The notes under the pieces are model-generated. The model searched no databases and was not told the origin of the DNA. It was given only the letters and a program-made list of their open reading frames with translations. From NCBI GenBank assembly GCA_947499175.1, contig CANMNU010000012.1, positions 1 through 17,740 on the forward strand: a DNA stretch of 17,740 nt, given 5' to 3'. This document shows positions 6,669 to 14,742 of this stretch, piece by piece (the stretch's first letter is position 1; every line of letters starts with the position of its first letter). The DNA comes from Alphaproteobacteria bacterium (GTDB lineage: Bacteria > Pseudomonadota > Alphaproteobacteria > Paracaedibacterales > CAITNM01). The position numbers and the translations under genes were made by a program.

Positions 6669-8807
6669 ATGGAATCAGCTGAGGCTAGAGTGAATTTTGC
6701 TTCAGCACCACCATACCTTGATGCTTTAAATCCAAAGCAATACGAAGCTGTTGTTTTCGGTGAAGGCCCTTTGCTTATTTTAGCAGGGGCCGGCACTGGA
6801 AAAACGCGCGTATTAACTACCCGCCTTGCTTACATACTTGAACGCCAGTTATGCACCCCATTAAACATTTTAGCCGTTACATTTACCAATAAAGCATCTC
6901 AAGAAATGCGTGAACGTATTCAGCATTTGTTAGGGCATAGTGTTGATGGCATGTGGCTTGGTACATTTCATTCTATATCGGTGCGAATTTTGCGCCGTTA
7001 CGCTGAACTACTTGGGTATTCAACAAATTTTACAATTATTGATTCTGACGACCAAATACGGTTAATCAAGCAAATTTTAAAAGCTGAGAATATTGACGAA
7101 AAACAAGTTCCAGCCAAAATGGTAGCAAGTATAATAAATCGATGGAAAGACAAAGCAAAAACCTTTGACCGCGCTGGCAACCAACAAGACTTACATGTAC
7201 AACTTTATAAGCAATACCAAGAACGCTTAAAAACTTTAAATGCTATGGATTTTGGCGATTTGTTACTTAATTCCCTGCAATTATTTCAACAAGCTCCTGA
7301 AATTTTAAAAAATTATCAGCAGCAATTTTGCTACGTTTTAGTAGATGAGTATCAAGACACTAACGTAGCCCAGTACCTATGGCTGCGTTTGTTAGCTGAT
7401 GGTTATAAAAACTTATGTTGCGTTGGTGATGATGACCAGTCAATTTACGGCTGGCGTGGCGCTGAAGTCGCCAATATTTTAAAATTTGAAGTAGACTACA
7501 CAAACGCAAAAGTAATTCGCCTTGAACAAAACTACCGCTCAACCAGCCATATTTTAGGATCAGCATCTGGGCTAATCGCCCATAATCATGACCGCTTAGG
7601 CAAAGAATTATGGACCGAAAAAGGAGATGGCGAGCTAGTTTTAGTAAAAGGCAATTGGAATTCTGAAGCTGAAGCACGCTTTGTAATTGATGAAGTTGAA
7701 GTCATGCAACGCCAAGGTAAGCCTTTAAACTCCATGGCAATATTGGTAAGAGCAAGCTACCAAACCCGTGAATTTGAGGAACGCTGCATTAAAACTGGCA
7801 CACCATACCGCGTTATTGGTGGTTTACGTTTTTATGAGCGCCAAGAAATTAAAGATGCTATCGCCTATTTACGAATTTTGGTGCAACCAGATGATGGCCT
7901 AGCCTTTGAACGAATTATTAATGTGCCCAAACGTGGCATTGGCCCAGGAGCAATGCAAGCTATGCACGCCATAGCGCGAGAACAAAACATATCCCTGCCC
8001 CGAGCTGCTTTGCTTTACGCAATGGATGATAGCAAAGGCAGTGGCAAAGCAAATCTACTAACATTCTTTAAAGATTTGCAAAGCTGGAGAAAAATGCTTG
8101 ACAACACCCCCCATGCGGATGTGGTCAAGACAGTTCTGGACGAATCAGGTTACACAGGAATGTGGCTTGAAGAAAAATCACCAGATGCCGCTGGCCGCTT
8201 AGAAAATCTTAAAGAATTTGTTAAAGCAATTGAAGACTTTGAATTTCTTCCAGGCTTTTTAGACCATGTTAGTTTGGTTACAGACAACAACAACCAACCC
8301 AACAATGATTGTCTAAGCATGATGACTCTACACGCCGCCAAAGGACTTGAGTTTGATTATGTATTTTTACCAGGATGGGAAGAAAATCTATTTCCTCACC
8401 CACGTTGTATGCAAGACAATGGTGCAGCAGGCCTAGAAGAAGAACGCCGCTTAGCTTATGTAGGTATTAGTCGCGCAAAAGTTAAAGCTATGATTTCCTA
8501 CGCATTGCAACGAAGAACTTACCAAGGATGGCAAGTTGGCATACCATCACGCTTTTTAAAAGAACTGCCAACTCGCCATGTAAAACACATTCAAGCCAAT
8601 AATCATGAAGTAAAGCAACATGCCTATAATAGCAAGCCAGCCAGCATTGAAGATTACAGGGCTCTTCACCTAAAAATTGGGGATCGTGTTTTTCACCAAA
8701 AATTTGGCTATGGTGATGTAGTAGATACTGAAATCGAACAAGCAACAGTAGAATTTGACATGTCTGATACAAAAAAAATTCATATTAGCTTTTTAAAGAA
8801 ACAGTAA
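6669..8807 (+). CDS. UvrD/PcrA-type ATP-dependent DNA helicase
   Basis: This superfamily 1 3'-5' helicase acts in nucleotide excision and mismatch repair and in clearing replication obstacles. All SF1 motifs are present in 712 residues: motif I AGAGTGKT (39-46), Ia AVTFTNKAS (69-77), II VDEYQDTN (225-232), III VGDDDQSIYGWRG (252-264), IV LEQNYRST (285-292), V MTLHAAKGLEFDYVFLPG (552-569) and VI EERRLAYVGISRAK (591-604). The C-terminal GDRVFHQKFGYGDVVD segment matches the PcrA/UvrD RNA-polymerase-binding Tudor-like domain. The protein is full length with no broken motif. Its start uses GAGGG, which overlaps the rpmE stop. Whether to call it uvrD or pcrA cannot be settled here, so no symbol is assigned. 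Placement after rpmE and ahead of envelope genes looks like operon packing rather than function. Confidence 0.96.
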   Translation: MESAEARVNFASAPPYLDALNPKQYEAVVFGEGPLLILAGAGTGKTRVLTTRLAYILERQLCTPLNILAVTFTNKASQEMRERIQHLLGHSVDGMWLGTFHSISVRILRRYAELLGYSTNFTIIDSDDQIRLIKQILKAENIDEKQVPAKMVASIINRWKDKAKTFDRAGNQQDLHVQLYKQYQERLKTLNAMDFGDLLLNSLQLFQQAPEILKNYQQQFCYVLVDEYQDTNVAQYLWLRLLADGYKNLCCVGDDDQSIYGWRGAEVANILKFEVDYTNAKVIRLEQNYRSTSHILGSASGLIAHNHDRLGKELWTEKGDGELVLVKGNWNSEAEARFVIDEVEVMQRQGKPLNSMAILVRASYQTREFEERCIKTGTPYRVIGGLRFYERQEIKDAIAYLRILVQPDDGLAFERIINVPKRGIGPGAMQAMHAIAREQNISLPRAALLYAMDDSKGSGKANLLTFFKDLQSWRKMLDNTPHADVVKTVLDESGYTGMWLEEKSPDAAGRLENLKEFVKAIEDFEFLPGFLDHVSLVTDNNNQPNNDCLSMMTLHAAKGLEFDYVFLPGWEENLFPHPRCMQDNGAAGLEEERRLAYVGISRAKVKAMISYALQRRTYQGWQVGIPSRFLKELPTRHVKHIQANNHEVKQHAYNSKPASIEDYRALHLKIGDRVFHQKFGYGDVVDTEIEQATVEFDMSDTKKIHISFLKKQ

Positions 8808-8819
8808 CGTCAAATAACT

Positions 8820-9758
8820 ATGAAAAAATTTATTAATTTTTTTGTGGTTATAATTTTTTGCCTTGTATCACTAATATATTACGCATGTCACCCAACTTAT
8901 CTACCTGATAACGACTCACAATTGCAAAATTTTCTACGTTTCATCAATTACACTTATTTAAAGGCAAAAACAGACCCGTTCTGCAACACAGAACTACCCA
9001 CAAGCGACGTAGCAATTGATGTTGTAATTCCTGTAATTGAAAAAGATGCTGTAACCCTACTACTAACTATTGAATCGATACGCGCAAATATTTTACAGCC
9101 AATCAAAAACATTTATTTTATTGCACCAGAATCAACGCTTCTTCGAAAAATTGCTATTGAAAAAAATTGCGTTTTTGTTTTAGAAGACGGTGTGTTACCA
9201 GTGTTTTCTAAAAATGCTCAACGGAAAGGCTGGATAAAACAACAGTACCTAAAGCTAAATTCTGACACCGTAGTCACATGCGAACATTTCTTAATAATTG
9301 ATGCCGACACGCTGTTAATTAGGCCACAAATTTTTGTAACAAAAGACAAGTCCGTGCTAAATATTTTGCATGATTACTGGTTTAAACGAAAGCAAATGGT
9401 AAAAATTGCACTCGGTTTTAATAAATTCCATAATCTTGATTTCACTAGCCACCACATGCTTTTTTCTAAAACAAAATTAAAAGCACTTAAGCAACATTTA
9501 CAAAATATACATGGTAAATCGTGGCAAGATGCCCTAGACTCACTAGAAATTCCCGAAGGCAGTTTTTCAGAATACGAACTGTATGGAAATTTTGTTGCTC
9601 AACATTTTGAAAATGAAGTCGAACTTGTGTTAGGTTACAATGTAATTTTTCCACGCGATGGTCTTAGCAACATAAAGAAAGCAACAGACTACCTTTGTAA
9701 CAAATACAAAAGCTTAACCACCCATAGCTTTTTAACTATTGAAGGCATGACAGGGTAA
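8820..9758 (+). CDS. Membrane-anchored DUF6492-like glycosyltransferase
   Basis: This 312-residue protein has one N-terminal membrane segment (about 5-22) and a GT-A-like domain. The evidence is IDVVIPVIEKD (66-76) as the nucleotide-fold opening, GWIKQQYLKL (137-146), the metal/nucleotide-sugar DxD motif in FLIIDADTLLIRP (157-169, Asp161 and Asp163), an S-H-H-M motif (210-213) and SEYELYGNFV (250-259). This combination matches DUF6492 proteins, thought to be glycosyltransferases of surface polysaccharide or glycolipid synthesis; the actual sugar and acceptor are unknown. It lies 12 nt after the helicase gene and 4 nt before a diverged paralogue, and three positions upstream of mraY and znuC in the same run, so a cell-envelope role is plausible. 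The ATG lacks a clear Shine-Dalgarno and may rely on readthrough or reinitiation. Confidence 0.7.
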   Translation: MKKFINFFVVIIFCLVSLIYYACHPTYLPDNDSQLQNFLRFINYTYLKAKTDPFCNTELPTSDVAIDVVIPVIEKDAVTLLLTIESIRANILQPIKNIYFIAPESTLLRKIAIEKNCVFVLEDGVLPVFSKNAQRKGWIKQQYLKLNSDTVVTCEHFLIIDADTLLIRPQIFVTKDKSVLNILHDYWFKRKQMVKIALGFNKFHNLDFTSHHMLFSKTKLKALKQHLQNIHGKSWQDALDSLEIPEGSFSEYELYGNFVAQHFENEVELVLGYNVIFPRDGLSNIKKATDYLCNKYKSLTTHSFLTIEGMTG

Positions 9759-9762
9759 CCAT

Positions 9763-10680
9763 ATGAAACGTATTTTAATTTTTCTATTATTTGCAATAAC
9801 CGTAGCCTTACTTGGTAATTGGATAATAAAGTCCCTTGAAACCTTACCTGAAAAAGATGGCACTTGGCATTACTGCAAAAGAAAAACATTTAATGCTTTG
9901 CTATCTTTAAAACGAGATTTCTATTCAAACAACCACGTACCCTTATGTAAAAACAAAATTGACATTGTAATTCTAGCCACTGAAAATGATCTTGCAACTA
10001 TTAGCCATGCAATTGACTCAGCAAAAGGCTTGGTCATGCACCCTATTAATAAAATTTATTTGGTCGGCGCTGATCTTAAAAAAATGCGCGATATTGCCTT
10101 TGAAAAAAATGCTGAATTCATAAATGAAAACGAAGTAGTTCCAATCAATAAAACGGAACTATCACAAAAACTAAAACATGAATTCATTAAATTAAATGTA
10201 GATTCATTCACACAATTTGAATTTTGCTTAATAATTCATGCCAATACGGTTCTTTTACAAACTCAAGTGTTTTTAAGGTCCGATAAATCTGTACTATTTT
10301 CAACCCAAGACTATGCAATTGAACGTAAACATGTGGTTGATTCCATTTTAAAACTTAAAAAATACCATAACCTAAGCTTTTTTGGTCCAATTATGTTTTT
10401 CGATAAAACAAAATTAAAGGCCTTGAAAAATCGCATAGAAAAACTTAGCAATAGCGCCTGGACAGATTGTTTAAACAATAAAAACATTTCTGAACAAAAC
10501 TTTTCTGCATTTGAAATGTATGCTAATTTTATCTTAACTTTTTTCCCAAAAGAAGCGATGATAACAAGTGATAGAAATTCAAAAATTCCAAACGAATATG
10601 CCGCAGGCATTGAATGGCAACGTGGTTTTTTATCAAGAAATTATAAATCATTAACATTTCAACAAACAACAGATAGTTAG
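9763..10680 (+). CDS. Diverged DUF6492-like paralogue lacking the DxD motif
   Basis: This is a tandem duplicate of the preceding gene (305 residues; N-terminal membrane segment about 4-23). The two align throughout: KIDIVILATENDLATI, HPINKIYLVGADLKKMRDIA, DKSVLFSTQDYAIERKHVV and DKTKLKALKNRIEKL all match its neighbour. The catalytic features have been lost: IIDADTLL became IIHANTVL (His159, Asn161), GWIKQQ became KLKHEF, and the HHM motif became GPIMF (208-212). SEYELYGNF became SAFEMYANF. The frame is intact, so it may be a non-catalytic partner of its neighbour, or an early relic. Start ATG 9763 lies 4 nt after the upstream TAA, and AGGG straddling that stop serves as ribosome-binding site, implying translational coupling and a matched expression level. 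Confidence 0.65.
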   Translation: MKRILIFLLFAITVALLGNWIIKSLETLPEKDGTWHYCKRKTFNALLSLKRDFYSNNHVPLCKNKIDIVILATENDLATISHAIDSAKGLVMHPINKIYLVGADLKKMRDIAFEKNAEFINENEVVPINKTELSQKLKHEFIKLNVDSFTQFEFCLIIHANTVLLQTQVFLRSDKSVLFSTQDYAIERKHVVDSILKLKKYHNLSFFGPIMFFDKTKLKALKNRIEKLSNSAWTDCLNNKNISEQNFSAFEMYANFILTFFPKEAMITSDRNSKIPNEYAAGIEWQRGFLSRNYKSLTFQQTTDS

Positions 10681-10687
10681 TTAAATT

Positions 10688-11776
10688 ATGCTCCAATTAT
10701 TGTTCCTACACTTCCTAGGCGACTTTAAAACTTTTAACTTAATGCGATACATCACATTTCGCACAATGGGTGCAATTTTAACAGCATTAATAATAAGTTT
10801 CTGCCTTGGCAAACCAATTATTTCATGGTTGAAATCAAAACAAAAACAAGGGCAACCAATTCGTAGCGATGGCCCAGAATCTCACCTTGTTACCAAAAAA
10901 GGCACCCCAACAATGGGGGGCTGCCTAATTCTACTTGCTGTTAGCGTAAGTACCCTACTTTGGGGAGATTTATTGAATCCATTTTTATGGATTGTACTAT
11001 TGGTAACACTAGGTTTTGGCCTATTAGGAGCTATGGATGATTATAAAAAACTTACTAAAAATTCCCATCAGGGTATTTCGGGTAAATCAAAGCTATTAGT
11101 GCAAGCAGTACTTGCATTAATTGCCGCATATGCTTCAGCCAAGTATACTGACACGACTTTATCGCACGGATTAACCTTACCATTTTTCAAAGATATTATT
11201 ATTAATCTTGGTTGGTTTTTTTACCCTTGGGCAGTTTTAGTAATTGTTGGCTCATCAAACGCTGTCAACTTAACTGATGGTTTAGACGGCCTAGCAATAG
11301 TACCTGTCATGATTTGCGCTATGTGTTTTACAATTATCACTTATTTGGTTGGTAACCACATTTTTGCCCATTATTTACAATTACATCACGTAGCCAACGT
11401 TGGCGAAATTGGCGTTTTCTTGGGGAGCTTTATAGGGGCAGGGTTAGGCTTTTTGTGGTTTAACGCCCCACCCGCTAAAGTATTCATGGGTGACACAGGA
11501 TCACTTGCAGCAGGTGGAGCATTAGGCACAATAGCCTTAATAACCAAGCATGAATTGGTTTTATGTATTATTGGTGGGTTATTTGTCCTGGAAGCAATTT
11601 CAGTAATTGTACAGGTCGGTTATTACAAAATGACTAAAAAAAGAATTTTTTTAATGGCACCAATTCACCACCATTTTGAAAAATTAGGGTGGGCTGAACC
11701 TACTGTCGTAATTCGCTTTTGGATTATTGCCACAATCCTTGCTATTATAGGTCTAGCAACTTTAAAGATTCGATAA
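10688..11776 (+). CDS. mraY: Phospho-N-acetylmuramoyl-pentapeptide-transferase
   Basis: MraY transfers phospho-MurNAc-pentapeptide to undecaprenyl phosphate, making lipid I on the inner membrane. The 362-residue protein is a polytopic membrane protein of usual length. It starts with the family N-terminus FNLMRYITFRTMGAILTALI and has the GTPTMGG block (72-78), Asp117-Asp118 in GAMDDYKK, NLTDGLDGLA (194-203), FMGDTGSLAAGG (266-277, Asp269) and the uridine-site APIHHHFEKLGW (324-335). It proves that this organism makes peptidoglycan or at least retains lipid I synthesis. Normally mraY sits between murF and murD in the dcw cluster; here it is flanked by glycosyltransferase-like genes and zinc-importer genes. 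It begins 7 nt after the upstream stop, and its TAA overlaps the next ATG by one base (TAATG). Confidence 0.97.
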   Translation: MLQLLFLHFLGDFKTFNLMRYITFRTMGAILTALIISFCLGKPIISWLKSKQKQGQPIRSDGPESHLVTKKGTPTMGGCLILLAVSVSTLLWGDLLNPFLWIVLLVTLGFGLLGAMDDYKKLTKNSHQGISGKSKLLVQAVLALIAAYASAKYTDTTLSHGLTLPFFKDIIINLGWFFYPWAVLVIVGSSNAVNLTDGLDGLAIVPVMICAMCFTIITYLVGNHIFAHYLQLHHVANVGEIGVFLGSFIGAGLGFLWFNAPPAKVFMGDTGSLAAGGALGTIALITKHELVLCIIGGLFVLEAISVIVQVGYYKMTKKRIFLMAPIHHHFEKLGWAEPTVVIRFWIIATILAIIGLATLKIR

Positions 11777-12462
11777 TGTTAATTTCACTTGATTCGGTAG
11801 CTTATAAACTTAACTATGGTGAAGAATCACGAATCCTACTGCATGACATAAATTTTGCTATTGCCAACAATACAATCACTACAATTGTTGGTCCAAATGG
11901 CGCCGGAAAAACTACCCTGGTGCGCTTAATATTAGGATTGATCAATCCTACCTCAGGCACAATCAATCGGAAAAAAGATGTTATTTTAGGTTACGTTCCC
12001 CAAAAACTTAATCCAAATAAATTTATGCCTATGACAGTTGAATCTTTTCTTAGCCTATGTGGAACACCTAGAATTGATAACCCTTTTAATATTACTAAAT
12101 TAATGAATCGCTCAATTCATGCCTTATCAGGGGGTGAACTTCAAAAAGTTCTATTTAATGCCGCAGTCTTGAAAAAACCAGATTTATTAATTCTTGATGA
12201 ACCAACTCAAGGAATTGATGCCGACAGTCAAGATATTTTTTACAAAGAACTACTTGAACTAAAATATAAATATAAAATGGCAATTGTTATTATTTCACAT
12301 GATTTACATTTTGTATTTGATTGTACTGACCACGTCATTTGCTTAAATCAACATATTTGTTGTCAAGGTAGTCCAGAAATAGTTCGTGAAATTAAAGAAG
12401 TAAAACAACTTTTCCCTGGGTTTAGCCCGTATCAACACCATCACGACCATAACCACATATGA
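11776..12462 (+). CDS. znuC: Zinc ABC transporter ATP-binding protein
   Basis: This cytoplasmic ATPase powers a high-affinity zinc (or Mn/Zn) importer with the ZnuB-like permease downstream. From ATG 11776 (one-base overlap with the mraY stop) it has 228 residues, short but within the ZnuC range. It shows Walker A GPNGAGKTT (39-47), the Q-loop region GYVPQKLNP, signature LSGGELQK (117-124), Walker B LLILDEPTQGID (137-148) and the H-loop IISHDLHFV. The strong match of CLNQHICCQGSPEIV to the enterobacterial ZnuC block LNHHICCSGTPE, and the histidine-rich end YQHHHDHNHI, favour zinc over manganese. The longer in-frame ATG at 11719 lies inside mraY and is rejected. No znuA binding-protein gene or Zur gene is in the window. 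Confidence 0.88.
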   Translation: MLISLDSVAYKLNYGEESRILLHDINFAIANNTITTIVGPNGAGKTTLVRLILGLINPTSGTINRKKDVILGYVPQKLNPNKFMPMTVESFLSLCGTPRIDNPFNITKLMNRSIHALSGGELQKVLFNAAVLKKPDLLILDEPTQGIDADSQDIFYKELLELKYKYKMAIVIISHDLHFVFDCTDHVICLNQHICCQGSPEIVREIKEVKQLFPGFSPYQHHHDHNHI

Positions 12463-13244
12463 TAGATTCATTTTTAATATTAATAGTAATTGCAGCCCTT
12501 ATGGCAAGCTTAATTACAGCCCCACTCGGTTGCATTGGTTTATGGAATGGCCTCGCTTTTTTTGGCGAAACACTTGCCCATGCATCACTACTAGGAATAT
12601 GCATCAGTGTACTACTGCACCTACCTTACGCTTATGGTGCCATTGCTGTCTGCTTGATTATTGCCTACTTTATTGGCAAAAATACCTCTGCACAAAGTGA
12701 TGTCGCATTGGCCGTAATCTCAGCCACATGCCTTTCTATGAGTATTCTAGTTATTTCCGTAGTGCCAGAAACACACCTTAGCCCAGATATTTTATTATTT
12801 GGTGATTTACTTGGAACAAATATTAACGACATTTGGCTACTTGGCATAGCACTATTAGTTTTTGTTGCCTTTTTAATTAAATTCTGGCCAGCAATCTTAA
12901 TTACTAGCTTTGATGCTGATTTAGCGCACGTACAAGGTTACCCTTCAAAAAAAATACGCATGTTAATGCTATTAGCTTATGCTGTGGCTATGGGTATTGT
13001 CATGAAAATGCTTGGCGCATTGTTTGCCCCAGCTCTCACAATTATCCCTGCGGCCGCCTCAAGTTATAGGGCAAAAAAACCATCTCAAATGATTATTTAT
13101 GCAATAACTATCAGCTGTTTTTCTAGTATTTCAGGAATAGGTTTAAGCTTTTATTTTGATTTTCCAGTCGGCCCAACAATTATTTGCATATGCACATTAA
13201 CTTTAGTGATTTTAAAATCAACACAGACACACTGTAAAAACTAA
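12459..13244 (+). CDS. znuB: Zinc ABC transporter permease
   Basis: This 261-residue inner-membrane protein of the ZnuB/MntB-type (ABC-3) permease family has about eight hydrophobic segments. Characteristic pieces are the N-terminal ITAPLGCIGLWNGLAFFGET and LAHASLLG (the family has LSHASLPG), LLFGDLLGTN (about 112-121), and DADLAHVQGYP followed by KMLGALFAPALTIIPAAAS (about 184-201), which contains the coupling region. Its ATG overlaps the znuC stop by 4 nt (ATGA), so the two are coupled and presumably form one transporter. The periplasmic zinc-binding partner must be encoded elsewhere. It ends the run of tightly packed genes; no clear intrinsic terminator follows, only a consensus DnaA box 11 nt after the stop. 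Confidence 0.88.
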   Translation: MIDSFLILIVIAALMASLITAPLGCIGLWNGLAFFGETLAHASLLGICISVLLHLPYAYGAIAVCLIIAYFIGKNTSAQSDVALAVISATCLSMSILVISVVPETHLSPDILLFGDLLGTNINDIWLLGIALLVFVAFLIKFWPAILITSFDADLAHVQGYPSKKIRMLMLLAYAVAMGIVMKMLGALFAPALTIIPAAASSYRAKKPSQMIIYAITISCFSSISGIGLSFYFDFPVGPTIICICTLTLVILKSTQTHCKN

Positions 13245-13254
13245 ACAAATAATA

Positions 13255-13263
13255 TTATCCACA
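13255..13263 (+). promoter_or_regulatory. Consensus DnaA box
   Basis: TTATCCACA is the perfect high-affinity DnaA-binding nonamer. It lies in AT-rich sequence just after znuB, in the 117-bp gap before the secreted-protein array. I see no second perfect box nearby and no replication gene, so this is not evidence of an origin. It could be chance or a DnaA-responsive site. Confidence 0.25.
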
Positions 13264-13361
13264 ATAATTTTCAACTTTTAATATTTATTTACTAAATGTA
13301 AAGACTTTTAGTCCATCTTAAATTAATAGGTATTTCCTAAATTTAATTCACGGAGTATTAA

Positions 13362-13841
13362 ATGAATATTGCTTTATCAAAAAAATATACTTACTTAATT
13401 TTTTGTGGTGCCATTGCACCTATTAGCGCCATGGAAGATGACTCAGACAGACCTGTAAACAAATCAACGATATATATACGAGTTGTTGATAATCAAACAG
13501 AATTTAGTATTGAAAACACACTACTGCCAAATGCAGTAGAAAGAACTATAACTATCAGTTCGCACAACCCAATAGACGAACCAAGGATAATGCAATTACT
13601 ACACCATGCAAATAATATTGTGGAAGATGATGTTAAAATAAAACGAACCTCACCAGTTTTTGCAGATGTTAGCACACAGACTGATCTAGTTGACTTACAA
13701 AAACCCAAACCTACCCCCCCAAAAGAACCTGATGAACCATCAAATTCGTTTGGTTATACTATTGCACTTTCAATTGGAGCAATAGCCCTTATTGTTATTA
13801 ATTGGGCTACCTGGCTTAAGTATAAAGTTAGAAATAAATAA
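13362..13841 (+). CDS. Exported single-pass membrane protein, unknown family (array gene 1)
   Basis: This is a 159-residue protein with a good CGGAG ribosome-binding site before ATG 13362. Residues 1-23 (KKYTYLIFCGAIAPISA) form a signal peptide. Residues 34-100 look like a small beta-rich then helical domain (STIYIRVVDNQTEFSI, ERTITIS, PRIMQLLHHANNIV). A proline/charge-rich linker follows (114-128, KPKPTPPKEPDEPSNS), then a C-terminal membrane segment (131-152) and a basic tail KYKVRNK. The topology suggests anchoring in the inner membrane with the domain in the periplasm. The segment DVSTQTDL (102-109) resembles the eukaryotic dynein light chain LC8 recognition motif, which is speculative. 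The gene opens the run of small exported proteins but lacks the leader shared by genes 2-4. I do not recognise a family. Confidence 0.7.
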   Translation: MNIALSKKYTYLIFCGAIAPISAMEDDSDRPVNKSTIYIRVVDNQTEFSIENTLLPNAVERTITISSHNPIDEPRIMQLLHHANNIVEDDVKIKRTSPVFADVSTQTDLVDLQKPKPTPPKEPDEPSNSFGYTIALSIGAIALIVINWATWLKYKVRNK

Positions 13842-13895
13842 ATAAACCAGAGCAAAAGCTTAAAATAACACAAATATTACTTAATTTAACCATTT

Positions 13896-13964
13896 ATTAA
13901 CACTTTTAATTCAAAGTAATAATTGAATCATGAGATTCATTAACTTTAAATTATGGAGAAAAAA
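13896..13964 (+). promoter_or_regulatory. Shared promoter/leader module before array gene 2
   Basis: This 69-nt module contains ATTAACAC, a dyad ACTTT-N6-AAAGT (13902-13917), a TAATAAT -10-like element, a perfect 6-pair hairpin TGAATC-ATGA-GATTCA (13924-13939), TTAACTTT, and the ribosome-binding segment TTATGGAGA. It aligns with the regions in front of genes 3 and 4, where the box-to-ATG distance is 68 and 67 nt. The promoter reading is inference; the conservation is seen directly. Confidence 0.5.
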
Positions 13965-14540
13965 ATGAAAAATTTTATTACAAAAAGCTTAGCTTTAACA
14001 GCTATTTGTTTTGGAGCTACCGTTAGTTATTCTGCTGATAAACTACTTGATTGTGATGATACAGGATCACAAAACGGGTCAATTCGCTCTCAATATCAGC
14101 CCTTTGGTGGTGGTAAAGATAAAAAACATCATGTGGGTAAAAAGCAGCATGTTGTCAAAGACGATGACCACAGCAAACGTAAATCACCTAATCATGACCT
14201 AAATTCAGTTATTGTACCAGCTATTAAACCATGTGAAAAAGAAAATTGTGCACCAATATTTTGTAAAGATACTGCTTGGAGCTTTAAACTTGTTGGGACA
14301 AACGCAGAATTTACTAACGTAGAAAAAGGAGCTGGTGTTCTTGTTGTAAAAACTGATTCTAAGGAAAACAAACTTGAAGTAACTTCATTCAAGCACGAAT
14401 GTGAAGACAACTCAGTTAAAAATGCATGTAAAGTTGCAAAAATTTTAGGTTTTACATATACCGTTGAAAGTTACAACAATAGCTATATTGAGTTATTACA
14501 CCAACACCACAAATTACCAAGTTGTGGTGATTGTAAGTAA
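13965..14540 (+). CDS. Secreted cysteine-rich protein, unknown family (array gene 2)
   Basis: Start ATG 13965 is chosen because GGAG lies at proper distance and the protein then begins MKNFITKSLALTAICFGATV with a cut after SYSA (about residue 24); the ATG 12 nt earlier contains the ribosome-binding site itself. The 191-residue precursor has eight cysteines after the signal peptide (30, 90, 95, 100, 146, 155, 187, 190), suggesting disulfides in the periplasm or outside. Residues 50-78 are Lys/His/Asp-rich (KDKKHHVGKKQHVVKDDDHS), possibly metal- or polyanion-binding. Residues 104-145 look beta-rich (AWSFKLVGTNAEF, GVLVVKTDSK), and the tail ends CGDCK, a CxxC motif. The family is not recognised. 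Its upstream leader and signal peptide are shared with genes 3 and 4, and a strong intrinsic terminator follows, so it is probably its own transcript. Confidence 0.75.
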   Translation: MKNFITKSLALTAICFGATVSYSADKLLDCDDTGSQNGSIRSQYQPFGGGKDKKHHVGKKQHVVKDDDHSKRKSPNHDLNSVIVPAIKPCEKENCAPIFCKDTAWSFKLVGTNAEFTNVEKGAGVLVVKTDSKENKLEVTSFKHECEDNSVKNACKVAKILGFTYTVESYNNSYIELLHQHHKLPSCGDCK

Positions 14541-14570
14541 AGCGATAGAAATAACCAATTTTAATTATAA

Positions 14571-14597
14571 AAACCCGCCTTTTCTGGTGGGTTTTTT
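14571..14597 (+). terminator. Intrinsic terminator after array gene 2
   Basis: AAACCCGCC and GGTGGGTTT form a 9-pair stem (one G-T) around TTTTCT, followed immediately by a run of T. It starts 30 nt after the stop codon of gene 2, so gene 2 is likely transcribed separately from gene 3. Confidence 0.85.
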
Positions 14598-14674
14598 CTT
14601 CCCCAAAAGCATTATTTCAATTTTTAGTTTCCCTAAGATAAATGATTTGAATCTTTAAGTTCTGTTAACGAATT

Positions 14675-14742
14675 ATTAATACCATTAAGGCATAATATAA
14701 ATGTGATACACCGATCTTTTCAACTTTGTTATGGAGGAATAA
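14675..14742 (+). promoter_or_regulatory. Shared promoter/leader module before array gene 3
   Basis: ATTAATACC, then CATAATATAAAT as a -10-like element, a weak dyad GAT-ACACCG-ATC (14705-14716), CTTTTCAACTTT and TTATGGAGGAA. Order and spacing match the modules before genes 2 and 4 (68 nt from box to ATG), although the dyads are less well kept here. Promoter activity is inferred. Confidence 0.45.
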
